Part shown: piece by piece, positions 14,859-20,902 of the stretch
Numbering within the stretch: the stretch's first letter is position 1
Layout of the letters: each line of letters starts with the position of its first letter
Assembly: GCA_003509065.1 (NCBI GenBank)
Contig: DODG01000218.1
Location: forward strand, 1 to 20,902
Direction: 5' to 3'
Origin: Acidobacteriota bacterium
GTDB taxonomy: Bacteria; Acidobacteriota; Vicinamibacteria; Vicinamibacterales; UBA823
DNA: 20,902 bases
Program-made: the position numbers and the translations under genes
Notes under the pieces: model-generated
Databases searched by the model: none
Seen by the model: only the letters and a program-made list of their open reading frames with translations
What the model was told of the DNA's origin: nothing

Positions 14859-17312
14859 ATGAGTTCGATCGATCGCCGACGTTTTCTTCAGGCCGCAGCG
14901 GCCATGGGACTGATTACCCTTCCCCCCGCTGGTCGCACCCTTGGGTACGCTGGGACGAAGAAACGGTTGGTGAACACGAACGGCGTGTCCGTCATCCCGA
15001 CGCTGCAAACAGTCGAAAATTACAGCGTTCAGGCCGTTCCGCTTGATCAAGTCACAATCACCGATTCATTTTGGCGCCCGCGGATGGAAGCAAACCGGAA
15101 CGTGTCACTCGACTACTGCTTGGTCAGATTTGAGAGCGGAAGCGTCTTTAATGTTGCAAAACTGGTGGAAGCGGCTGCGTACATGTTGACTGACCGAGCG
15201 GATCAACAACTGGAAACCTCCATTGACGGAACCATCAACGAAATGTTGGCGTCTCTTGACAGTCGACTAGAGAACCCCGACCAAGCAGTTCGAGTGTCCG
15301 GACATTTTCTTGAGGCTGCGACCGCGTATTACAAAGCGACAGGGAAACGGCAAATTTTAGAAGTGGCACTAAAAGCCGCGGATCAGATTGATCAGGGGTA
15401 CGGGCCTGAAAAAGACACATACATTTCGGGTCACCAAGGCTTGAAGATGGGCCTCATCGCACTCTATCGCAATACCGGAGACGACCGGTACTGGAAACTT
15501 GCGAAGTTTTTTGCGGACGAGCGTGGAAAAGAAGATTACGAACGTCTCGGGGAATATGCGCGCGACCGCACAATGGCACAAGACCACGCCCCAGTCATCG
15601 ACCAAACTGAAGCGGTGGGTCACTGCGTGCGAGCTACCTTTCTCTACATTCCAATGACCGATATCGGCACATTAGCTCAAAGCGACGCGTACAGCGACGC
15701 CGTTGACGCTATCTGGCAAGATACGATCCATTACAAGACCTATCTCACGGGCGGTATTGGCTCCATCCGCTTCCACGAGCAATTTGGTGAAGCCTACGAA
15801 TTACCCAACTTAAGTGCCTGGAACGAAACCTGCGCGGCTTACGGAATGGTCGTCTGGAATCATCGCCTGTTCCTCCGTGATAAAGACGCCAAGTACATCG
15901 ACGTGATGGAACGGGTGCTCTACAACGCCTTACTGGTAGGTGTTAATCTTCAAGGTGACCGTTTTTTCTACCAGAATCCTCTGAAGTCGTTTGGTGATTA
16001 CGAACGCTTTGAATGGATTAATGTGCCGTGTTGTCCTCCCAACGTCGTCCGCATGGTGGCGTCAGTCGGCGAATACATCTACGCCAGCGGACCGTCGAAT
16101 GAGGTGTACGTCAACTTATTCGTCGACAGCACAGCACAGGTGACGCTCAATGAAACAACCGTGACTCTCCGCCAGGATACCCGGTATCCCTGGGACGGCC
16201 AGGTCGCCCTCCATGTCGAGCCCGAGAGTGCCACGAGGTTCACCGTCCACCTGCGGATTCCTGGATGGACTGGCGACACGGTCATGCCAGGAGATCTCTA
16301 TCAGTTCATTGGTGACACCCCCACCCCACCGACCGTTCGTCTTAATGGAGACCCTGTGCCACTGATCGTGGAGCACGGCTACATCAGACTCGACCGCACG
16401 TGGAACGCTGGGGATCTCATTGAATTGGATCTGCCGATGCCGGTACGCCAGGTTGTGGCCCACCCAAACGTTGAGGACGACCGAGATCGCGTTGCCTTGC
16501 AACGAGGGCCGCTCGTGTACTGCGCCGAGTGGCCTGATAATGGCGGGCGGGCCCTTAATATTGTGGTGCCCGATGACGCCGAGCTCGATACGGAGTTCCG
16601 ACCAAATCTGCTGGAAGGCATCCAAGTCATCTCCGGCCCCGTGCAAGCAATCGAACGTCGTGACAACAGCAACTCGACGACTCACGCGGTTCCCCATCAA
16701 CTCACGGCCATTCCTTACTACGTATGGGCAAATCGCGGAATGGGTGAAATGGCGGTCTGGATGGCTCGTACGCCAACCCAAGCTTGGCTTCCACCGTTGC
16801 CACCCAAACAGATCAGCGAGGTGCGAACTTCAGGTGGCGTGCAAAAAGGCTGGACCGGTTACAACGATCAGAATGACGACCTTGCATCGGTGTATGACGG
16901 ACGTGAGCCGCTCAATTCCGCTGACCAGTCACACCGTTTCTTCCGAATGCGACCGCCGGTGGGTCAGCCAGCATGGCTGGAGTATGTCTTTAAACAGCCG
17001 ACCGAAATCTCCTCGGCAGAAACCTATTGGTTCGACGATAAGCGGTTCTGTAAGTTTCCGTCCTCGTGGCGTATTCTCTATCGGCACGAGGACCGGTGGC
17101 ACCCAGTCGCCACCCGGGACCCGTACACTGTCGCACACGATACCTTTAGCACAGTAACCTTTGACCCCGTAACCACAACAGCCGTCCGTCTCGAGGTTGA
17201 ACCGCAGACAGAATCATACAAGGTAGGTGACATCGGTCCGCCCGGAGCGCTGTTTCTCGACGAAGACATCGAATGGCGAGAATTTGGGCTTATCGAATGG
17301 CGTGTCACATAG
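14859..17312 (+). CDS. GH127 (DUF1680) beta-L-arabinofuranosidase-like enzyme, Tat-exported, with C-terminal discoidin-like domain
   Basis: From the ATG at 14859, preceded by AAGGAG, this is 817 residues. A Tat signal (SSIDRRRFLQAAAAMG) lies at the N-terminus, implying export of the folded enzyme. The catalytic alpha/alpha barrel covers about 55-440. In this numbering the GH127 site is complete: E311 in FGEAYELP as probable acid/base, E323 and C325 in NETCAAYG, and the C391/C392 pair in NVPCCPPN. The known family uses a zinc-bound cysteine as nucleophile to release beta-L-arabinofuranose. Beta domains follow to about residue 640. About 150 extra C-terminal residues (from SEVRTSGGVQKG to EWREFGLIEW) look like an F5/8 type C carbohydrate-binding domain, making the protein longer than usual family members. 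The first gene of a plus-strand run, divergent from the CocE gene. Confidence 0.93.
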   Translation: MSSIDRRRFLQAAAAMGLITLPPAGRTLGYAGTKKRLVNTNGVSVIPTLQTVENYSVQAVPLDQVTITDSFWRPRMEANRNVSLDYCLVRFESGSVFNVAKLVEAAAYMLTDRADQQLETSIDGTINEMLASLDSRLENPDQAVRVSGHFLEAATAYYKATGKRQILEVALKAADQIDQGYGPEKDTYISGHQGLKMGLIALYRNTGDDRYWKLAKFFADERGKEDYERLGEYARDRTMAQDHAPVIDQTEAVGHCVRATFLYIPMTDIGTLAQSDAYSDAVDAIWQDTIHYKTYLTGGIGSIRFHEQFGEAYELPNLSAWNETCAAYGMVVWNHRLFLRDKDAKYIDVMERVLYNALLVGVNLQGDRFFYQNPLKSFGDYERFEWINVPCCPPNVVRMVASVGEYIYASGPSNEVYVNLFVDSTAQVTLNETTVTLRQDTRYPWDGQVALHVEPESATRFTVHLRIPGWTGDTVMPGDLYQFIGDTPTPPTVRLNGDPVPLIVEHGYIRLDRTWNAGDLIELDLPMPVRQVVAHPNVEDDRDRVALQRGPLVYCAEWPDNGGRALNIVVPDDAELDTEFRPNLLEGIQVISGPVQAIERRDNSNSTTHAVPHQLTAIPYYVWANRGMGEMAVWMARTPTQAWLPPLPPKQISEVRTSGGVQKGWTGYNDQNDDLASVYDGREPLNSADQSHRFFRMRPPVGQPAWLEYVFKQPTEISSAETYWFDDKRFCKFPSSWRILYRHEDRWHPVATRDPYTVAHDTFSTVTFDPVTTTAVRLEVEPQTESYKVGDIGPPGALFLDEDIEWREFGLIEWRVT

Positions 17313-17353
17313 CGAATCGCAACGAACGAGTCAGCACCTGACACAGGCTTGTT

Positions 17354-17839
17354 ATGCATCAACAATTGCTTATCACACTCACCACGATCGTGATCCTCGT
17401 GGCCGCCAATCCCACGACGACGGCGCAGAACAGTGAGCGCGATAATCTCAAAGGTATTGGCCCCCTTGATCTCATTATTGAAGACCTCCAACCTGAACTG
17501 GAACGCGGCCAACTAACTCGCGCGATGCTGCAGACGGTGGTCGAAGACCGCCTCGACGAGCATGGCATGTCACTCAGCAAGACGGCCGACCCGTACATTT
17601 ATTTAAACGTTAATTCCTTTGCGATTAATGAAGACCTGTACGCCTACAGCATTGACCTGCAGGTGAACACATCCGTGACGATTGTTGAAACTGGCCAAGT
17701 GGCAATTGCGACTATCTGGTCGATTGCGGCACTGGGCAGAGTGAGCGCCGCACGGCTGCCGACGATCCTCAGCGACGTGCTCGACCAAGTGGACAAACTG
17801 GCCAACGACTACGTGGCCGTCAATCCGATTCAACCATAA
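17354..17839 (+). CDS. Small secreted protein of unknown function
   Basis: This 161-residue protein has a signal peptide (hydrophobic about 5-18, cleavage near Thr-Thr-Ala-Gln at 22-25), so it is predicted periplasmic or secreted. The mature part starts with a leader helix and the repeating idea GPLDLIIEDLQPE, then alternating helix and strand (YIYLNVNSFAINEDLYAYSIDLQVNTSVTIV). It ends in a helix with DQVDKLANDYVAVNP. The internal strands resemble a small beta-barrel or lipid-carrier-like fold. I recognise a general pattern seen in uncharacterized secreted proteins of environmental bacteria, but no named family. It starts 41 bases after the GH127-like gene, with a weak ribosome site. Its stop overlaps the ribosome site of the aminotransferase gene. 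No cysteine is present. Confidence 0.8.
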   Translation: MHQQLLITLTTIVILVAANPTTTAQNSERDNLKGIGPLDLIIEDLQPELERGQLTRAMLQTVVEDRLDEHGMSLSKTADPYIYLNVNSFAINEDLYAYSIDLQVNTSVTIVETGQVAIATIWSIAALGRVSAARLPTILSDVLDQVDKLANDYVAVNPIQP

Positions 17840-17848
17840 GGAGATACC

Positions 17849-18991
17849 GTGGACCGAAGAGCATTTTTGACGACGGGAACCAGTGCCTGGGCAGCACTCA
17901 CTGTGTCCACGAACCAGACATTTGCGGATTCTGAAGCCGTCGTGCACAAGACCTGGAACCAAGCAACCGGTCGCCATATCCTGCAGTTAAATCACAATTC
18001 TAATCCGTTAGGCCTGCCGCCAACCGCCCGAACGGCAATCCTCGAGACACTCGCGGAAGTGCCGCATTATCCGCGTGCGCGACGGGGTCAACTCCGAGCG
18101 CGCCTGGCAGCACTCCATGGACTCAGTGATGAGCAAGTCATTCTGGGAGCTGGCTCGACTGAATTAATTCGCTGTGCGGTCCAGGCGTATGCGTCACCCG
18201 AGAGTCGTATCCTCCAGGCGGACCCAACTTATGAAAATGCGATGGAGTACGGTGAGCCATTTCCCTACCACCTCGAAAAAGTCGCGTTAACCAACGACTC
18301 CGCACACGATATTGACCGGATGAGTGCGATGGCTGCACGATGGCAGGAGCCGACACTGGTGTACATCTGTAATCCTCATAACCCGACTGGCACCCTTACG
18401 CCCAGTGCTGCTGTCGACGAGTGGATCGCCTCGGCCCAGGATAATGTCTTTTTTATCATCGACGAAGCCTACTTCCCGTTCGTTAATGACCCCAGCTACT
18501 GGTCAGCTGACAAGTGGGTGCAGACACATTCAAACGTATTGGTATTGCGCACCTTCTCAAAACTCTACGGAATGGCCGGATTGCGGGTCGGATACGGTCT
18601 GTGCGCAGCCAGCACCGCCCAGCGTCTGGAACAGTTTGCCAATCACAGCCGCCCCAACATGCTAGGCCTTGCCGCCGCGCTCGCCGCACTGGAGGATGCA
18701 ACCTGGACCGCCAAGAGCCTGCGCATTTGGGCACAATGCCGTGAGGTAGTCACGACCTGTCTCGATGAACTCGAACTGAAGTACTTTCCAAGCCACACCG
18801 CATTTCTGTTTCATGAGATCCGTGGGGACCATAGTGCGTACCAACGCCGCATGCAAGAACAGGACATCCTCGTCGGTCGAGCTTTTCCACCCCTGGCATC
18901 ATTTAACCGCCTCTCCCTCTCGGCCACTCCCGAGGAATTGAAACGGTTCACGGATGCACTGCGAATGTTTCGACAAAAAGGGTGGGTGTAA
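17849..18991 (+). CDS. HisC-like PLP-dependent aminotransferase with Tat-type signal
   Basis: This 380-residue fold-type I aminotransferase belongs to the histidinol-phosphate aminotransferase-like group. Landmarks are the phosphate-binding GAGSTE (100-105), NPHNPTG (175-181), D205 and Y208 in IIDEAYF, the PLP lysine K238 in TFSKLYGMAGLRVGYG and R246. The Arg in FNRLSLSATPEE, near the end, is the likely carboxylate-binding residue. The N-terminus (MDRRAFLTTG, then Ala/Trp-rich residues to about 27) looks like a Tat signal, which would place a PLP enzyme outside the cytoplasm. The start is GTG at 17849, with TAAGGAGAT overlapping the stop of the preceding gene, so translation is coupled. No other histidine biosynthesis gene is nearby, so a HisC role is unlikely. 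The true substrate is unknown. Confidence 0.92.
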   Translation: MDRRAFLTTGTSAWAALTVSTNQTFADSEAVVHKTWNQATGRHILQLNHNSNPLGLPPTARTAILETLAEVPHYPRARRGQLRARLAALHGLSDEQVILGAGSTELIRCAVQAYASPESRILQADPTYENAMEYGEPFPYHLEKVALTNDSAHDIDRMSAMAARWQEPTLVYICNPHNPTGTLTPSAAVDEWIASAQDNVFFIIDEAYFPFVNDPSYWSADKWVQTHSNVLVLRTFSKLYGMAGLRVGYGLCAASTAQRLEQFANHSRPNMLGLAAALAALEDATWTAKSLRIWAQCREVVTTCLDELELKYFPSHTAFLFHEIRGDHSAYQRRMQEQDILVGRAFPPLASFNRLSLSATPEELKRFTDALRMFRQKGWV

Positions 18992-19041
18992 TCCACGAGT
19001 GACAGCATCCACACTGCCCGACGCTCGCCGACGCCGCGCGG

Positions 19042-19803
19042 CTACTCGAGGACAACCCTGCCGAGTGGAGTATCCAGTTGCGCGGTGAGTTGTGCCGTCG
19101 GCCCAGACTCGACCCGTAGAGACAGTCCCAAGGTTTCCAGTAAGACATTCATCCGATCGGCCTCAGGATGGTGCAGTGTAAGTAACTGGAGCGTACCGCC
19201 TTGCGGTGCATCGCCACTCGGATGTGGCACCCCCGTACCCCATTCGATGACATAGGGAATGACGTCACCCTGGTGACCGGCGATATATAAATTTCGCCAA
19301 CGCAGCACCACCCCATCCGGCCGCTCCCTCGCACCGTCTCGAATTTCGTCGACCGTTTCCCCAGCCTCGTGCACCTGCCTTGCGAGTGCGTCGACGTCTT
19401 GACCAAGCGCACACCACGTCATCAGCCGAGGCGTCTGGAGTTGTTTAAGCAACGTCACGCGCGGTGTTGCTATGTGCGGCTGCTGCGGGTCCGGAGCCAA
19501 GATTTCGATGTACTGCCGTGTACCGAGCGCCAAGATGCCGTTCCGGGTTCCGCGATTCGGATGACTCCCCCCGACCGCCGCCCGCGCCCCGGTCAACCGC
19601 TCCAAGTGATCAATACCGGCCTCCAAGTCCGCGACACCCCAGATCAAATGATCCACATCCGGGACGGACGGCGTGCGCTGTCCTCGCACCAGATCTGCTC
19701 CGTACACTGACGGCGCCAGAAGACTGCCTGCAACGGTGGTGGCAGTTTCAAACCATTCGCGACGCGTTAGCTTGGGCATGATTCCTTGCTTCATCTGCTT
19801 CAT
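19042..19803 (-). CDS. VOC superfamily protein, glyoxalase-like (Glyoxalase_3 type), Tat signal
   Basis: This 253-residue protein has TRREWFETATTVAGSLLAPS at about 13-32, a Tat-type signal, so it is probably exported. The mature part begins VDHLIWGVADLEAG, the first beta-alpha-beta unit of the vicinal-oxygen-chelate fold, with H52. It continues with SHPNRGTRNGILALG and QYIEILAPD near 100. This arrangement matches the glyoxalase-like domain found in many uncharacterized proteins. The second half is a degenerate copy of the fold. The upstream start at 19803 is favoured because AGGTGA precedes it by six bases and overlaps the stop of the preceding VOC gene; a shorter start at 19779 is also possible. 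It is the last gene of the minus-strand run in region 5. Reaction and substrate unknown. Confidence 0.88.
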   Translation of the reverse strand: MKQMKQGIMPKLTRREWFETATTVAGSLLAPSVYGADLVRGQRTPSVPDVDHLIWGVADLEAGIDHLERLTGARAAVGGSHPNRGTRNGILALGTRQYIEILAPDPQQPHIATPRVTLLKQLQTPRLMTWCALGQDVDALARQVHEAGETVDEIRDGARERPDGVVLRWRNLYIAGHQGDVIPYVIEWGTGVPHPSGDAPQGGTLQLLTLHHPEADRMNVLLETLGLSLRVESGPTAQLTAQLDTPLGRVVLE

Positions 19804-19813
19804 CGCCTATCAC

Positions 19814-20278
19814 CTATCCCCGATAATCCTTGGCTGAGAGTTGCACCAGAGTTCCATCCGGATCCCTGAAATACACTTCCACGCCACGATTGAAGGAGGG
19901 CTCCAGTTCGTGCTGGCGTAGCGTGTCCGCCGCCTGTTCAAGATCGAAATCCTCGACACCAATACAGCAATGATGCGTATGTCCAGGTGGATCGATCTGA
20001 TACAGCCCCAGAAAACTACTTCCAAGACCGAGATTCACGCCGTTTGCCTGTCGGCTCACTACATCAAGACCCAGTAAGTCCTGATAAAAACCCTGGGCGC
20101 GGGCCACATCAGACACGGCAAGTGAAGTGTGATTCAGCGATACGCCATGGAATGGCGACTGCTTGGCCGAAGCGGGCCGGCTGGCCGCGACCAAGACGCC
20201 AAGAGCCTGTACCAACTGTCGCCGGGTTAACTGTCTCGACTCGTACCGTCCCACCAACTGATCAATCGCTTCTGTCAT
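19814..20278 (-). CDS. VOC family (glyoxalase/dioxygenase fold) protein with Tat signal
   Basis: This 154-residue protein has the twin-arginine sequence TRRQLVQALGVLVAA at about 18-32, followed by Ala-Ser-Ala, so export by Tat is likely. One VOC domain follows. LNHTSLAVSDV contains H50; FYQDLLGLDVVSRQ and SFLGLYQID follow. PPGHTHHCCIGVED contains H102/H103, and RDPDGTLVQLSAKDYRG ends the protein. H50 and H102 or H103 fit the first metal ligands, but the usual closing glutamate is Q146 here, so metal chemistry may differ. Half-size members act as dimers in glyoxalases, extradiol dioxygenases or antibiotic-resistance proteins; none can be chosen. AAAGGAT lies upstream of the ATG at 20278. The second VOC gene starts 10 bases downstream, so the two are cotranscribed. 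Confidence 0.88.
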   Translation of the reverse strand: MTEAIDQLVGRYESRQLTRRQLVQALGVLVAASRPASAKQSPFHGVSLNHTSLAVSDVARAQGFYQDLLGLDVVSRQANGVNLGLGSSFLGLYQIDPPGHTHHCCIGVEDFDLEQAADTLRQHELEPSFNRGVEVYFRDPDGTLVQLSAKDYRG

Positions 20279-20344
20279 CCTGCCACATCCTTTCTATGTC
20301 GCAGACCAACGGCTCGACGAGGACTCGATTCTACTCCGACCTTT

Positions 20345-20902
20345 TTATGATAAGTAAGTGAATAACGGAATGAGAATTACGATCTTGGAGATGCGACTGG
20401 CCCACCGCGCCCATTTTGACGAAGGACGAAAATATCGATAAGTGTCCAGTATCGCCGGCGCCAACACGGCGACACCAACCCACTGTTCATCGATCCCAAG
20501 ACTCGTCGCCATTCCTCGTGTGTCCCGTTCTAAGGGTCCCAAGTGTCCCAAGCCGGCGATGCCGTACATGACCGAAGTCCCAAGATGAAACGCCAGCACA
20601 CCTTTACTCACGGAAGCCGGTCGATGCCTCAGTTCCGGTGCCCGTGTAAGCACCCATTCAACAGCCGAAAACTGAGCCAAGAAGCCTGCCGACGACACTG
20701 CGAATTCCTGTCGTTGTGATAACACCTCCCGGTGGGCAATCGCGAAAAATGGTAGTCCTGCGGCCGTTACCTTTTTGAAATACACGTCAGTGCCCAATAC
20801 TCCATTGGCTAGAAGGTGACCACTCTCGTGCGCGACAAATCCCAAGCCCACACCAAGGACGAAACCGCAGGCCGAACACGACTGCTTCGTTGAAGGACTC
20901 TG
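20345..20902 (-). CDS. Membrane protein with HExxH zinc-peptidase-like motif (5' end outside window)
   Basis: The reading frame is open to the right edge of the window, and its N-terminus probably lies outside. A GTG at 20851 could start a 168-residue form, but the reading continues upstream as GFVLGV, completing a hydrophobic helix that ends in AHESGHLLANG. HESGH fits the HExxH zinc motif of M50-like intramembrane peptidases. A second helix region lies after EVLSQRQEFAVSSAGFLAQF, and others cover about 90-105 and 150-168 of the short form. I do not see the NxxPxxxxDG motif expected of M50, so it may be a related non-canonical membrane metalloprotein or an inactive relative. It is upstream of the two VOC genes by 66 bases and might be cotranscribed with them. 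Function unknown. Confidence 0.7.
   Translation of the reverse strand, partial: QSPSTKQSCSACGFVLGVGLGFVAHESGHLLANGVLGTDVYFKKVTAAGLPFFAIAHREVLSQRQEFAVSSAGFLAQFSAVEWVLTRAPELRHRPASVSKGVLAFHLGTSVMYGIAGLGHLGPLERDTRGMATSLGIDEQWVGVAVLAPAILDTYRYFRPSSKWARWASRISKIVILIPLFTYLS

Noticed and set aside
16116..16781. A 221-codon open frame on the minus strand within the GH127-like gene
   Set aside because: It lies entirely opposite a gene with intact family motifs, has no ribosome site or recognisable protein features, and looks like a shadow frame.
16420..17157. A 245-codon plus-strand open frame inside the GH127-like gene
   Set aside because: It is a shifted frame of a convincing gene, rich in Arg, Ser and Trp in a pattern typical of shadow translation.
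17849..18991. Assignment of the aminotransferase as histidinol-phosphate aminotransferase (hisC)
   Set aside because: Family similarity is clear, but there is a Tat-like signal and no other histidine gene in the window.
18992..19041. A terminator between the convergent aminotransferase and VOC genes
   Set aside because: The 50 bases are G+C-rich, but I could not find a convincing stem with a T-run.
1..20902. CRISPR arrays, tRNA genes, insertion sequences, attachment sites
   Set aside because: No regularly spaced repeats, cloverleaf-like sequences, transposase genes or flanking terminal repeats were seen by reading. Short repeats inside genes look like codon-bias noise.

Overview
This is a protein-dense bacterial window of about 20.9 kb. 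It holds 17 genes on both strands, most with short intergenic gaps, Shine-Dalgarno-like sites and several stop/start overlaps. I see no tRNA, rRNA, CRISPR array, insertion sequence or phage gene, and no gene-free stretch over 300 bases. The gene set is rich in exported and Tat-targeted hydrolases, a sulfatase, furanosidase-type glycosidases (GH127, GH172/DUF2961), CocE esterase, CehA/McbA metallohydrolase and VOC proteins. This suggests an uncultured heterotrophic Gram-negative bacterium with a large accessory degradative repertoire. Acidobacteriota or a similar marine or soil phylum would fit, but that is inference from gene content only.

Region 1 (1-7977, all minus strand, read right to left) is a likely operon. 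It runs from a membrane-anchored CehA/McbA-type PHP metallohydrolase to a sterol-desaturase/fatty-acid-hydroxylase family membrane oxygenase, a GH3-family acyl-adenylating amido synthetase, an enolase-superfamily (mandelate racemase/muconate lactonizing) enzyme, a large GT-C-like membrane protein, and a Tat-exported dienelactone-hydrolase-family protein cut by the window edge. The hydroxylase, GH3 and enolase-superfamily genes are packed with an 11-base overlap and a 2-base gap. They form the most interesting unit here, a possible acyl-modification, conjugation and epimerization or lyase pathway.

Region 2 (8105-9277, plus) is a single secreted GH172/DUF2961 enzyme, divergent from region 1. 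A perfect 9-bp inverted repeat lies at its convergent junction with region 3.

Region 3 (9333-14714, minus) reads CocE/NonD hydrolase, sulfatase lipoprotein, pyruvate kinase, DUF2784 membrane protein. The first two share one base (TAATG), and the others are 25-30 bases apart. A core glycolytic gene sits behind two exported scavenging enzymes.

Region 4 (14859-18991, plus, divergent from region 3) holds a Tat-exported GH127-like beta-L-arabinofuranosidase with an extra C-terminal discoidin-like domain. A small secreted protein of unknown function follows, then a Tat-signal-bearing HisC-like PLP aminotransferase.

Region 5 (19042-20902, minus, convergent with region 4) holds a membrane protein with an HExxH zinc-protease-like motif, running off the window edge, followed by two Tat-signal-bearing VOC (glyoxalase-fold) proteins.
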